The position numbers and the translations under genes were made by a program. From positions 248,001 to 312,000 of the forward strand of contig NZ_JACHDY010000001.1 of NCBI RefSeq assembly GCF_014201315.1: 64,000 bases of DNA, in the 5' to 3' direction. The notes beneath the pieces were generated by a model. It was not told where the DNA came from, searched no databases, and was given only the letters and a program-made list of their open reading frames with translations. This DNA is from Edaphobacter lichenicola (GTDB taxonomy: Bacteria > Acidobacteriota > Terriglobia > Terriglobales > Acidobacteriaceae). This document shows, one piece after another, positions 8,849 to 17,560 of this stretch. Every line of letters starts with the position of its first letter. Position 1 is the stretch's first letter.

Positions 8849-9490
8849 TTGTCACTGATAGAGCTAAAGCAGATCGCCCAAGTGGAGTTCCCAACCCGGT
8901 GGACCGATTTCCATCTGCTAGCTTTCGAGGGAACGTACACGAGTCCAGGCAAAAAGGAGAAGCGTGTACAAACAGCGCTCGCCCTCATCGCGGGTAACCT
9001 TTACCACGATGCTCCTGTGGTCCGTATTCATTCTCAATGCGCCACAGGAGATGTTTTCCATTCTCTCCGGTGCGACTGCCACGACCAGCTTCATCTTGCG
9101 TTGCGCACGATTGCGGAGCTAGGTACAGGGATACTACTGTACGAGCACCAGGAAGGGCGGGGAATAGGCCTCATGGAGAAGTTGAAAGCCTATGAGCTAC
9201 AGGATCAGGGTCTCGACACAATTGAAGCAAATCTCCGTCTAGGCCACGCAATCGATCATCGTGACTATCAGCTACCGGTAGACATTCTCCGTTCGCTGAA
9301 CATTCGGAGGGTCCGTCTGATGACCAACAACCCAGAAAAGATCCGGGCAGTTACATTATCAGGAATCCATATTGTCGAACGTTTAAATGCTGAAGTTCCG
9401 ATCGATCCCCACTGTGCGGACTACGTTGCCACCAAACGAGAAAAGCTAGGTCATCTCTCGACGCACCCTGCTGCGAGCCTAATAAGCTAA
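8849..9490 (+). CDS. ribA: GTP cyclohydrolase II
   Basis: From the TTG start the protein has 213 aa, close to stand-alone RibA enzymes (about 200 aa). It converts GTP to 2,5-diamino-6-ribosylamino-pyrimidinone phosphate, formate and pyrophosphate in the first step of riboflavin synthesis. The zinc ligands are visible as C-x10-C-x-C in SQCATGDVFHSLRCDCHD. The EHQEGRGIGL motif and the LMTNNPEK C-terminal motif are intact. There is no fused RibB domain. Its place behind the GT87 fusion, away from other rib genes, suggests a second copy or recruitment to supply flavin or a pterin-like precursor to this locus; a flavin-reductase-like gene lies next to it. Confidence 0.92.
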   Translation: MSLIELKQIAQVEFPTRWTDFHLLAFEGTYTSPGKKEKRVQTALALIAGNLYHDAPVVRIHSQCATGDVFHSLRCDCHDQLHLALRTIAELGTGILLYEHQEGRGIGLMEKLKAYELQDQGLDTIEANLRLGHAIDHRDYQLPVDILRSLNIRRVRLMTNNPEKIRAVTLSGIHIVERLNAEVPIDPHCADYVATKREKLGHLSTHPAASLIS

Positions 9491-9617
9491 TCCTCCGCAT
9501 AACTCCACGTCGGCTAGAATATTCGCGGCCATGGAGGACCATTATTTTCTCTCCGTCCATAAATACATCTGTGACATACGGCCAAGCCTCGCATCTTTGG
9601 AATGTTTGATTGATTCG

Positions 9618-10766
9618 TTATTTCGCGGGATGGCGTTCTCGCTTATGAAATGTGTCCGCTGCAAGGGAGCGCGCCAGTTCTCTATCGCGCTGTTCAAATT
9701 TCTTGAGTCTCCAGGATTGGTAAAAACCGTGGATCGAGCAAAACGTCAATTCATTAGTGTATGTTTCTTCTTCCAGGATCTGCCCAATGAAGAAGCGGTG
9801 GCTGCCAACAGCGATGGAGTTCCAAATCTCAAGCTCCTTCACTCTCTGTGCGAACTCTGGAATGGGAATGCTGAGTGCCTTTGAGATCTTGGTTGCGAAA
9901 GGAAGCTCACTCCAATCGACGGATTCCTTTTTGTGCTGATTTGCCAGACGGTAAGCCAAATAGCCTGCCTGCTCAGGCAGGCTGCTGAGAGCCACGTAGC
10001 CAGTCCGCTGGACAACCGTACCGGCAACTCGTTCCGTTCTCAACGCAAAGCCGAAGTATCCGTTGCCGAGATATCCGCAGAGATTCATGGGGAAGAGGTT
10101 GCCTTCTTCGTGATTGCCAACACTAACCAACATGATAGGGTGAGGCCGGATGAACGTGACCATAGATGCACGTCTCTCGAGGAACGACATTTTAATACCT
10201 TGCGTGTTGTCTCTCCTCCATTGACGATATGCGTGAAGAATGTAATGGAGTCCGAGCTGCGCATTCGGCAAGCAGAAATTCTTTGAACTCCTCGGTTCGA
10301 AAAACATGAACTCCGTGCGTACGCCAGACAAAGTTTGCCTGTAGTCGAGACCGATTTCGCCCAGGACGCACTCTTGGCCGTTTCGCTCCGAAAATACCAA
10401 GGTCAGCTCAGAGAGCTCTCTGGGGCTTGGGCAGGTGCCCTCATCGAAGCCGATGCAGATTGTCAACGGCTCAGCACATGCCGTCGACAGGTGTTCCGTT
10501 ACGTCACGATTCACACCTGCGCCGCGCAGAAAGACAGTGATCTCGGTCTGCGGCTCCGGCAGCCCGAGAGTGAATTCCTGTGGAAGTAAGGTTTTTCCTA
10601 AGGCAACTGTCTTGATCCCTGCGCGGACTCTGGTCGCGATCGACATATAGAAGATTCTCCTTGAGTAGTTGTTTGGAATGGAGGGGACGTCGAACCTCAA
10701 AACGAGCAAATCTCTTGTTGAACTCCGGACGTCGACCAGTGATCTCATCATCGGGTTGACGCTCAT
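9618..10766 (-). CDS. Flavin-reductase-like split-barrel protein with an extra N-terminal domain
   Basis: From the ATG at 10766 the protein has 382 aa. A TTG at 10823 would add 19 residues but run into the preceding gene. The C-terminal half contains ITLVSV-like strands (HPIMLVSVGNHEEGN) and NLFPMNLCGYLGNGYFGFAL, resembling the FMN-binding split barrel of flavin reductases. The N-terminal 180 residues have no family I can name. They contain many beta-type strands and end with LGLHYILHAYRQWRRDN. It is the last gene of the leftward operon starting at 15.8 kb. A role in delivering electrons from reduced flavin is inference. Confidence 0.6.
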   Translation of the reverse strand: MSVNPMMRSLVDVRSSTRDLLVLRFDVPSIPNNYSRRIFYMSIATRVRAGIKTVALGKTLLPQEFTLGLPEPQTEITVFLRGAGVNRDVTEHLSTACAEPLTICIGFDEGTCPSPRELSELTLVFSERNGQECVLGEIGLDYRQTLSGVRTEFMFFEPRSSKNFCLPNAQLGLHYILHAYRQWRRDNTQGIKMSFLERRASMVTFIRPHPIMLVSVGNHEEGNLFPMNLCGYLGNGYFGFALRTERVAGTVVQRTGYVALSSLPEQAGYLAYRLANQHKKESVDWSELPFATKISKALSIPIPEFAQRVKELEIWNSIAVGSHRFFIGQILEEETYTNELTFCSIHGFYQSWRLKKFEQRDRELARSLAADTFHKRERHPAK

Positions 10767-10771
10767 TCGTT

Positions 10772-11551
10772 CTAGGCTTTTAGTACAACGGGTCGAGGGT
10801 GGTGTGTCGTCAGCTGTCGCCAATGGAAAGCAATATCTGGAATCAGAATGGCTAGAAATGTGATTATGATGATCTCGATAGCGAAACCGGCCTCGCTATG
10901 TCGGTTCCAGGCCGGAATCGGTTGAAGCACGCGAGTACCCACAAATGTAAGTGTCACGGCATAGGAACGGACCATCCATTCGCGATGCTGCTGAATGTGG
11001 CCATTACGAGCCGTGAGAAACGCCGCAAGTGTAGTAATCATCCATGTGCAGGCTTGAACAGAAGTGGCCACTACAAAATGGATAGCTCGGGGGTCGTGCC
11101 GGTGCTTTGACAACGTGATCGCGAGGGGAGCGGCTACAAATACGGCAGTCACATAAATTCTTCCAAGTGCCCGGTGAAATCGCGGATAACGTCTGCGCAA
11201 TCGGCTCGAAAACTGAATTGGCCCGATAAGAAGTGCGAGCACGCCCCCCGTTATGTGCGGGACTATGAGAAAAAGAATGGAGCCCAGGTACGCCCGTTCC
11301 GCTGCTTGACGGAGGAGCGGTACTTCGCTGTAGAGCGTAACCGAGAGTGTCATCGCGCCGATGAGCATCCAAAGCGCAACCTTCATAAAACGCGGCTGAG
11401 AAGAATGGAGAACCTGTTTTTCTGCCGCTGCTTCACCAAGTTGCGCGATCCCTCTGGATGGGTCTAAGGGAGCACCCACAGGGGACGACCCTATGCCCTC
11501 GTGTAGTCCTCTCAGCATCGCGTGATTGTCTCGATCACCGTTGAGCACCAT
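10772..11551 (-). CDS. DUF2306-type integral membrane protein
   Basis: From the ATG at 11551 the protein has 259 aa; a TTG at 11602 is the upstream alternative. An AAGGAG stands just before the chosen ATG. After a soluble 55-residue N-terminus there are at least six hydrophobic segments. The signature RRRYPRFHRALGRIYV, followed by HREWMVRSYAVTLTFVGTRV, is typical of DUF2306 proteins, with histidines placed as possible heme or metal ligands. The family has no firm function. It overlaps the sugar O-methyltransferase gene by 17 bp and ends 5 bp before the flavin-reductase-like gene, so the three are cotranslated. Confidence 0.72.
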   Translation of the reverse strand: MVLNGDRDNHAMLRGLHEGIGSSPVGAPLDPSRGIAQLGEAAAEKQVLHSSQPRFMKVALWMLIGAMTLSVTLYSEVPLLRQAAERAYLGSILFLIVPHITGGVLALLIGPIQFSSRLRRRYPRFHRALGRIYVTAVFVAAPLAITLSKHRHDPRAIHFVVATSVQACTWMITTLAAFLTARNGHIQQHREWMVRSYAVTLTFVGTRVLQPIPAWNRHSEAGFAIEIIIITFLAILIPDIAFHWRQLTTHHPRPVVLKA

Positions 11552-12857
11552 GCGCTCCTTCTCTTGCAGCAAGCACCGGCGCGTCGACGGCGGAATAGAC
11601 AACCGCGGGTTTGCGGCTGAAAGTCTGCTCGATCAAGGTAGAGTTGGCTAGGGCCGCTGCACCTCCCACACCGGCACCGGAAACCCTATGACTGTGCCAT
11701 CCCGACGTACGTCTATCCATCAGCGTTAACGCATTTGCTCCTTCGCCAAGCAACTCCCCGATCAATTCGCTGGACGACTGATTGGCGATATACAGCACCG
11801 AATGCCTGGTAATTGCCGCAATCCTTTGCAGGCACTCAGTCATCGCCCCTGCCGATAGATTTGAAACTCCATTGGAGCTAAAGGTGATGTCGATAGAAGC
11901 ATTCTGCATAGCCGCCAGCGCAGATATAGGCAACAGTGCTACGTCAACCTCTGAGAGAGCGTCTTGGGTCAGCGACTTCTCGCCATATAGTAGAAAAGTT
12001 AAATGGGGAAATGCCTTCATCAGATGGTATGAGCTCAGAGCAATTCGCTCCGGAACGTCAAAATCAAAATAGGTTAGAGGTCGATGATCACGGAGAAGAT
12101 AGTAGGCGACAGCGCCGAAGCCACCACCGATTTCCGCTACGGTCGAATGGGGTATGCAGAAGCGATCTACTAAGCCGGCTACCCGCTGCGCGCAATAGTG
12201 TGAGTACTCCGCTCCGACGGTGATATGCGTCCCGTCGATCACAACTCCGAACGGATTGCCGATTCCCGATCCTGCTAGGTCCTTCAGAGAGAAGCGGTTG
12301 CTGGTAAGAGATTTCCAGTAGTCGAGTCGATATAAAACGTGGCTTAGATAAAAATGACGGTAGATGTCTTTGATTTGCGGTCCAAAATAAGCTTTCGACA
12401 TTCCTTGAGGAGCTGCCAACAAGCCGGCAGAGCAAGGATCGCGGTAGAAGTTTCGGTACATCTCGCCTAAAGCAACAGTTTCATGCTTAATGAGCGCCCG
12501 GATTGATGGGCTCAAACTTCCTTGTCGCAGCCTTCGCACCGACTCCGACGCTATATAGGCGCCAAGTACGGAATGCGGTTCGCTTTCGGCTTTATTGTAG
12601 GCTGCACAGATGCGTTCAAGAAGAGGTGTATCGTCAGACGCTTCATCGATTCGATTGGCGAAGCCAGCCGTGACCTGTTGCAGATCATAGCGGGGATCTT
12701 TTTTAAAACGTCTTCGGCCGTGGTTGCCAAACCTCCACATGTGAACATGAGCGGCAAACCATGACTTCGCCTTTCTGGCGCTGCGAAGCGGATGACTTAT
12801 ATTGGTCAAACTCACGGAATCATATCCTCTGCACTCCTGAACAAATCTTGGGCACAT
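11535..12857 (-). CDS. Putative sugar O-methyltransferase (copy 1)
   Basis: The protein has 440 aa from the ATG at 12857; a GTG at 12815 is also plausible. It belongs to the group annotated as putative sugar O-methyltransferase. A central SAM-binding loop AEIGGGFGAVAYYLL is followed by DFDVPERIALSSYHLM. A substrate-side block, YFGPQIKDIYRHFYLSHV with LYRLDYWK, precedes it. The protein at 16181-17404 is a clear paralogue, with KGDPRYDL against KKDPRYDL, a matching GNPFGV segment and the same SAM loop. The likely job is methylation of a sugar in the polymer or in a glycosylated metabolite exported by the neighbouring ABC transporter. It lies 73 bp behind that transporter gene. Confidence 0.78.
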   Translation of the reverse strand: MCPRFVQECRGYDSVSLTNISHPLRSARKAKSWFAAHVHMWRFGNHGRRRFKKDPRYDLQQVTAGFANRIDEASDDTPLLERICAAYNKAESEPHSVLGAYIASESVRRLRQGSLSPSIRALIKHETVALGEMYRNFYRDPCSAGLLAAPQGMSKAYFGPQIKDIYRHFYLSHVLYRLDYWKSLTSNRFSLKDLAGSGIGNPFGVVIDGTHITVGAEYSHYCAQRVAGLVDRFCIPHSTVAEIGGGFGAVAYYLLRDHRPLTYFDFDVPERIALSSYHLMKAFPHLTFLLYGEKSLTQDALSEVDVALLPISALAAMQNASIDITFSSNGVSNLSAGAMTECLQRIAAITRHSVLYIANQSSSELIGELLGEGANALTLMDRRTSGWHSHRVSGAGVGGAAALANSTLIEQTFSRKPAVVYSAVDAPVLAAREGAHGAQR

Positions 12858-12930
12858 TCAACACCCGGCACAGTGATTCGCCATCTTCCTATAGCCACTT
12901 GGACTCGTAGTGCAACAGACATCTCAACCG

Positions 12931-14781
12931 TCAAACTGGAGTTGGGCATAGGTCTCCTTCGCCGGTTGCCAGAAACAGGTTGCTTTCAAGTCTGTGTTGT
13001 CTCGTGTAGAAGTCATAGTAATGTTGCTGGAGCGAATACAGAGATTCATGCGTTCCACGTTCGACGATCTTCCCGTGATCAAGCACAAGAATCTGGTCGG
13101 CGCTTTGGATCGTGGAAAGCCGATGAGCGATAACAAAAGTTGTTCTGCCCCTCATCAAAGAACTCAGACCTGCCTGGATCAGCGCTTCCGATTCCGAGTC
13201 AAGCGAACTTGTGGCCTCGTCGAGGATGAGAATGCGCGGATTCGCTAAAATGGCGCGGGCAATGGAGATCCGCTGGCGCTGTCCCCCCGACAGCCGGATT
13301 CCCCTTTCGCCCACGACTGTCTCATACTGATCCGGAAGTCGCTCTACGAATTCATCCACGCGGGCGATACGGCAAGCCTCGAGCCATTGTTCTCTATGTG
13401 CGCCAGGACGGCTAAATAGAACGTTTTCGCGAATGCTCCCATCGAACAAAAATGTATCCTGCAGCACCACGCCCAGTTGTTGGCGATAGCTGTCGAGCTG
13501 CACGGTTGACAAGTCGACGCCATCGATAAGGATCTGACCGTCAACTGGAATATAAAAACCGCAAATCAGCGAGATGATTGTAGATTTACCAGCACCAGAA
13601 GCACCGACCAGTGCGGTCACTGTACCTGGATCGGCCTCAAACTGAAGCCCATGCAATACAGCCTTCCCGGTTGTGTAAGTAAATGAAACATCCCTGAAAA
13701 CGACGCTACCTTGGATTGGGCCAATCATTCGGGTACGGCATATCTCACTGTCCTCCTTAGGTTCTCTAAGGAGGACCGCGGTACGGTGAAGCTTGGCGAT
13801 GGACTCTGTAAGTTGACTTCCAACACTAACGAGGAGTGCAATGGGAGCTACCATAAAAGCCAGCAGCATGATGAACTCCACATAACTGCCAATGTCTAAA
13901 CGGTGTTCCTTCACCTCCAGCGCACCGAGGTACATGATCAGGCCGCCAACTATGCCAAACAGGATAGTAGACGCCAGCGACATCCATGATTGTGCACCAA
14001 TGGAGCTCACATGGTTCTTAAGTATGCGCTCAGCGCCATTGGCGAACACATTGGCCTCGCTAGCTTCGGCACGGTAGCCCTTTACTACACGCACAGCTGC
14101 AAGCGATTCGGTTAAGCGCCCCGCTACCTCAGCAGTCAGCTTGGAGCGTTCATGAAAAATCGGGCGCGTGATGCCAAATGCAGTCTTAAGAAAGAACCCG
14201 AACCCGACCAGAATGCAGAAAGTCAACATTGTCATCAAGGTGCTGATGCGTAAGAGAAGGACAAGAGCGATGATCGCGGTCAGCATACCTCCTGCCAAAT
14301 CCACGAGGCCGGCGCCTACCAGGTCACGGACACCTTCCGCATCGTTCATAATGCGGGCTGTGAGATCTCCAGCGCGACTGCCATCGTAAAACGAGATGGG
14401 GAGGCGCCCAATATGTTTCTGAACTTGTTTCCGAAGGTCCGCGATCAAACGCTGACCAGTGATGGAGAGCTTTTGAGAAAGGAAAAAAGTAGTAACACCC
14501 TGAATGCATGTCGCCCCAGCGACGGCACTAACGATCAAAGCTAACTTATCGAAACGACGTCCGTACATTACATCGTTGACTAAGTAACGGAAAGCGACGG
14601 GAACTGCAAGGCCACATATGCGGTTAACTATCATCAACGCAAAACAACCAAAGATGAGCCAGCGAAATGGCTTGACGAGCATCCAGACTTCAGGGATTGC
14701 CGCGACAAGCTTCGGCTTCCATACGCGTTCCGATGCACATACAGTGCCTCTGTCGCTGGATGATCTGGAAGAAGAATTCAT
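12931..14781 (-). CDS. ABC transporter, fused permease and ATPase (MsbA-like exporter)
   Basis: The protein has 616 aa, the standard half-transporter size. About 330 residues of six membrane helices precede the nucleotide-binding domain. Walker A is GASGAGKST, the signature is LSGGQRQR, Walker B is ILILDEATSSLD and the switch histidine is in FVIAHRLST, all intact. There is no N-terminal peptidase C39 domain, so it does not cleave a leader peptide itself. It would act as a homodimer in the inner membrane exporting a lipid-linked glycan, lipid or secondary metabolite. The start overlaps the stop of the PhyH gene by ATGA. Confidence 0.93.
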   Translation of the reverse strand: MNSSSRSSSDRGTVCASERVWKPKLVAAIPEVWMLVKPFRWLIFGCFALMIVNRICGLAVPVAFRYLVNDVMYGRRFDKLALIVSAVAGATCIQGVTTFFLSQKLSITGQRLIADLRKQVQKHIGRLPISFYDGSRAGDLTARIMNDAEGVRDLVGAGLVDLAGGMLTAIIALVLLLRISTLMTMLTFCILVGFGFFLKTAFGITRPIFHERSKLTAEVAGRLTESLAAVRVVKGYRAEASEANVFANGAERILKNHVSSIGAQSWMSLASTILFGIVGGLIMYLGALEVKEHRLDIGSYVEFIMLLAFMVAPIALLVSVGSQLTESIAKLHRTAVLLREPKEDSEICRTRMIGPIQGSVVFRDVSFTYTTGKAVLHGLQFEADPGTVTALVGASGAGKSTIISLICGFYIPVDGQILIDGVDLSTVQLDSYRQQLGVVLQDTFLFDGSIRENVLFSRPGAHREQWLEACRIARVDEFVERLPDQYETVVGERGIRLSGGQRQRISIARAILANPRILILDEATSSLDSESEALIQAGLSSLMRGRTTFVIAHRLSTIQSADQILVLDHGKIVERGTHESLYSLQQHYYDFYTRQHRLESNLFLATGEGDLCPTPV

Positions 14782-15803
14782 AAGCGCTCGTGTCCCGGTC
14801 GATTCTGCGGCAGCGCAAGCCGGCTGGATAGAGAGACCTGATCGACTTCTGAGATGACATCGAGTGGCATCTGCAGCTTGATCTGGCTCAGAATCCTGTT
14901 GTAACGTACTCGCATCCGCTCAGAATCGGCGGTATTGACAAGGGTCGTCAGTTCGTCAATCGATGGCTTGAATTTCAGAGGCAGGTGCTTCCAGAAGTAC
15001 TTAAGATCCTCCGACAGCCAATGGGCATAGGTGCTTTCCCATGAGCGATCGTTCGAGCCGGGGAATACGAAGTTCGCAGGATTTGAGACATGGGAGTAAT
15101 CCTGAAACCTGCAATCCATAGAAATTCGGAGTTGACTGGAAGTGTTTGGAGAGGCGGAGTGAACTGTTAAGCCATGGAAGATCAGCGCATCTCCAGCATT
15201 GATCGCTCCGCTCACCCATTCTCTGCCTCGCGCATTATCTCTTGAGATCACCCCGGTGTCGGGATCGGCGTCTTGCAGGCCGAAATGATGGGAACCCTCC
15301 AGGACCTGCAGCGGACCAAGTTCAGCCGGACAGTCGTGAAGTGGCAACCATGCTGTAAAGCAGTCCGTATCGCCTCCAACAGCTAAGTGGTCCTGATGCG
15401 CATGAATCACGAATCGATCGCAATTAGGAAAGATCAATCGACCGATCGGTTTCGGGTGAACAAGCAGCTTGGGGCCTACCAGCAAACGCATCACCTCGCG
15501 AAGTTTCGGGTGATGAGCAAAAGAGTGAAAAGCTTCAAGATTGAAGACTTTTTCGTAGACTCGCTTAAATGCAGGATCAGATTCGCCGCAGGCTGCCTTT
15601 GGGTTGGCCGCTCGCACCATGGGGTGCTGATTTGGCAGCAGCCAGCCTTCGTCAGAGAGAATCTGCACGATCTGGCGCAGCAAATTCTCAATGTCTTCAA
15701 ATGGCAGGAACTGCCTGATGAGCACGTAGCCGCGCGAATCCAACTCACTCTTTACGTAAGCTGAATCCACGTGACTAGCGTCGATATCGCGGAATGACTC
15801 CAT
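14778..15803 (-). CDS. Phytanoyl-CoA dioxygenase (PhyH) family 2OG-Fe(II) oxygenase
   Basis: The protein has 341 aa. The Fe(II) triad is visible as His136-x-Asp138 in HAHQDHLAVGG and His215 in TVHSASPN. Arg226 in QLRISMD is the expected 2-oxoglutarate anchor. The family hydroxylates or halogenates small molecules. It is the first gene of a leftward operon that continues with the ABC exporter, sugar O-methyltransferase, DUF2306 protein and flavin-reductase-like protein, so it probably tailors the exported product. The ATG at 15803 lies about 85 nt after the predicted transcription start. Confidence 0.85.
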   Translation of the reverse strand: MESFRDIDASHVDSAYVKSELDSRGYVLIRQFLPFEDIENLLRQIVQILSDEGWLLPNQHPMVRAANPKAACGESDPAFKRVYEKVFNLEAFHSFAHHPKLREVMRLLVGPKLLVHPKPIGRLIFPNCDRFVIHAHQDHLAVGGDTDCFTAWLPLHDCPAELGPLQVLEGSHHFGLQDADPDTGVISRDNARGREWVSGAINAGDALIFHGLTVHSASPNTSSQLRISMDCRFQDYSHVSNPANFVFPGSNDRSWESTYAHWLSEDLKYFWKHLPLKFKPSIDELTTLVNTADSERMRVRYNRILSQIKLQMPLDVISEVDQVSLSSRLALPQNRPGHERL

Positions 15804-15894
15804 CTAATGACCTCTAGCTCGTTGTCCTCTGGATCACGACAAACATACTAGCGCTCGTAGTTCATCGGCGTACCAACAGACCTCAGACCTCCAA

Positions 15895-15947
15895 AGGATA
15901 TGGTCGGTGCTGCTATCGTTTGTCATCGAGTTGTCACTTCATTGTCT
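15895..15947 (-). promoter_or_regulatory. NGACAN operator and promoter for the PhyH-ABC operon
   Basis: On the reverse strand the half-sites AGACAA (15947), TGACAA (15936) and TGACAA (15925) are spaced exactly 11 bp apart. The -10-like TATCCT starts at 15900, 25 bp after the start of the last half-site. Transcription would start near 15888, leaving an 85-nt leader before the PhyH gene. Confidence 0.75.
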
Positions 15948-16023
15948 CTTTGGATCTACATGCATCGTGAGGTATGCCAGCCTGCCGATCGAATCGGATC
16001 CCAACTTGCCCATGCATAAGCCT

Positions 16024-16088
16024 CGACAATGCAATGAAGACATTTAGACAATCTCGCGACAAGTAGAAAATACCCAGACGTATACCTT
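16024..16088 (+). promoter_or_regulatory. NGACAN operator and promoter for the second sugar O-methyltransferase
   Basis: Four units at 11-bp pitch read CGACAA (16024), TGAAGA (16035), AGACAA (16046) and CGACAA (16057). The -10 region is TATACCTT at 16081-16088, where the hexamer could start 24 to 26 bp after the last half-site. The predicted transcription start near 16094 agrees with use of the ATG at 16181. Confidence 0.6.
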
Positions 16089-16180
16089 GGGAAAGAGGCT
16101 GCGAATTGAGAATCGACCAGGGGATAAAGGAAGCTGTGAGCGTCTGCCCATCATCTCGAGCCTGCCGACCAATCTGCTAC

Positions 16181-17404
16181 ATGAATGTCAATATGAAATT
16201 AGCTTCGAAGTATCTACGAAATCCGGTTCAAACGCTGAGATCCGCCGGCCTCAGGTGGCGGACGGCGTGGGCAAATCGCGAGCTTCTATACCGGGGCGGT
16301 CATCACTTCAAAGGTGATCCGCGATACGATCTTGATGGCGTCACTCGCGGGTTTAGGGATCGCATCGGCGACAACAGCTCCGATCGGCCATTGCTGCAAA
16401 GGATTTGCAGGGCCTACTCCCTGGCAATGAGCCGAGAACAGGCCGCATCGACGAAATACGATCCAACCCCTTGGTGGCAGCAACACCGCGATCTCACACT
16501 TGAGCCTGTCATGCGGGCTTTGGCTTCGCACGACCTCGATACATTGCAGAAGATGTACGAGAACTTCTTCCGCGATGATTGTTCAACGGGGCTGCTCCCC
16601 GTGCAAAGGGTGAAAAACAACTATTTCGGTCATGTCATTGCCGACTTCTACCGCCGTCTGTATTTAGTCGATGCCCTCTATCGCCTGGACTATTGGAAGG
16701 CGGAGACAAGCGGCTGTTATACGGTTGGCGATCTGGCTGGCCCGGCGACCGGAAACCCCTTCGGCGTTGCTCTGGGGGATACCCTTGTCAGAGTAGGCTC
16801 CGAGTACCAGCACTACTGTGCGCAGAGAATTGCCCAGCTTCTGCACGGTCACGCCACGATCGCCGAGATCGGCGGGGGGTTCGGTGGAATGGCATATTAT
16901 CTTCTTCGCGATCGCCCAGGAACAACTTACATTGATTTCGATGTGCCAGAAAGCATATCTCTCACATCGTATTACCTGCTGAAAAACTTTCCGCATCTCA
17001 AGATTGTTTTGTACGGAGAGGCAGAGTTGACCTCCGATACGATCCGGCAGGCCGACATCGTCCTAATGCCATTAGTCGAGCTTGCGCATCTGCCGAACGA
17101 CATAGTCGACCTTAGCTTCAGCTCACATGCCATGTCAGATCTCGCACCGGAAGTCATGCCCGAGTACTTATGCGACATCGCCCGGATCACACGAAATCAT
17201 TTTCTCTATGTAGGAACCGAAATCTCCGCAGCGAGAATTGTGGATTTCTCCGAAGCTATGCCTAGCCAATTCATATTGTTGGAGTCGCGTCAGTCCGGCT
17301 GGAATCGTCATATCGCGCCCAACGCTGGTCATGTGGAATGTATCTACCAAGTTAGTTGTTCAACTTCACCCATATGTTGGGACAAAGAAGTGACAAATCG
17401 GTAA
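16181..17404 (+). CDS. Putative sugar O-methyltransferase (copy 2)
   Basis: From the ATG at 16181 the protein has 407 aa. It parallels copy 1 along its whole length: the FKGDPRYDLDGV N-terminal motif, NNYFGHVIADFYRRLYLV with LYRLDYWK, TGNPFGVALG, and the SAM loop AEIGGGFGGMAYYLL followed by DFDVPESISLTSYYLL. Both copies keep the SAM-binding glycine run, so both are probably active. They are transcribed divergently from neighbouring operators, which suggests duplication followed by split expression or different methylation positions. The last half-site of the next operator overlaps its stop codon. Confidence 0.78.
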   Translation: MNVNMKLASKYLRNPVQTLRSAGLRWRTAWANRELLYRGGHHFKGDPRYDLDGVTRGFRDRIGDNSSDRPLLQRICRAYSLAMSREQAASTKYDPTPWWQQHRDLTLEPVMRALASHDLDTLQKMYENFFRDDCSTGLLPVQRVKNNYFGHVIADFYRRLYLVDALYRLDYWKAETSGCYTVGDLAGPATGNPFGVALGDTLVRVGSEYQHYCAQRIAQLLHGHATIAEIGGGFGGMAYYLLRDRPGTTYIDFDVPESISLTSYYLLKNFPHLKIVLYGEAELTSDTIRQADIVLMPLVELAHLPNDIVDLSFSSHAMSDLAPEVMPEYLCDIARITRNHFLYVGTEISAARIVDFSEAMPSQFILLESRQSGWNRHIAPNAGHVECIYQVSCSTSPICWDKEVTNR

Positions 17405-17432
17405 CAACACGCAAAAAGACTCTGTTCATAAT
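17380..17432 (+). promoter_or_regulatory. NGACAN operator and promoter for the micro-ORF/HprK-like kinase operon
   Basis: Half-sites GGACAA (17380), TGACAA (17391) and TAACAA (17402) are at 11-bp pitch, the last overlapping the TAA stop of the upstream gene. The -10-like CATAAT sits at 17427-17432, exactly 25 bp after the start of the last half-site. The predicted start near 17439 lies 17 nt before a micro-ORF and about 118 nt before the kinase gene. Confidence 0.75.
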
Positions 17433-17455
17433 CAGCTTTGATGCAGCACGAGCAT

Positions 17456-17560
17456 ATGACAAAGCAATTTCATAAATCCGACATGAGCTTCTCCTGTGCG
17501 CAACTCTTCGGAGCGCCGGATACTTCTCGGCCTCACGAAGATAAAGGAATCCAAATATGA
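17456..17560 (+). CDS. Candidate 34-aa micro-ORF coupled to the HprK-like kinase
   Basis: An ATG at 17456 opens a 34-codon frame that begins MTKQFHKSDMSF, has a single Cys near residue 14 and ends in DKGIQI. Its TGA stop (17558-17560) overlaps the kinase ATG (17557) as ATGA, and it would be the first reading frame on the mRNA predicted from the operator at 17380-17432. No strong Shine-Dalgarno precedes it. It could be a leader peptide that couples translation, or a substrate peptide for the kinase. It matches no family I know and may be chance. Confidence 0.35.
   Translation: MTKQFHKSDMSFSCAQLFGAPDTSRPHEDKGIQI

Larger units (their letters stand above)
15804..16180. other. Divergent intergenic region with two face-to-back operators
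   Basis: This 377-bp stretch separates two operons pointing away from each other. It holds one NGACAN array facing left (15895-15947) and another facing right (16024-16088). I see no gene in it. A TTG at 16106 could extend the right-hand gene by 25 codons but has no ribosome-binding site. Confidence 0.6.

Noticed and set aside
9531..9884. 117-codon plus-strand frame after ribA
   Set aside because: It is antisense to the flavin-reductase-like gene, has no ribosome-binding site and no recognisable domain.
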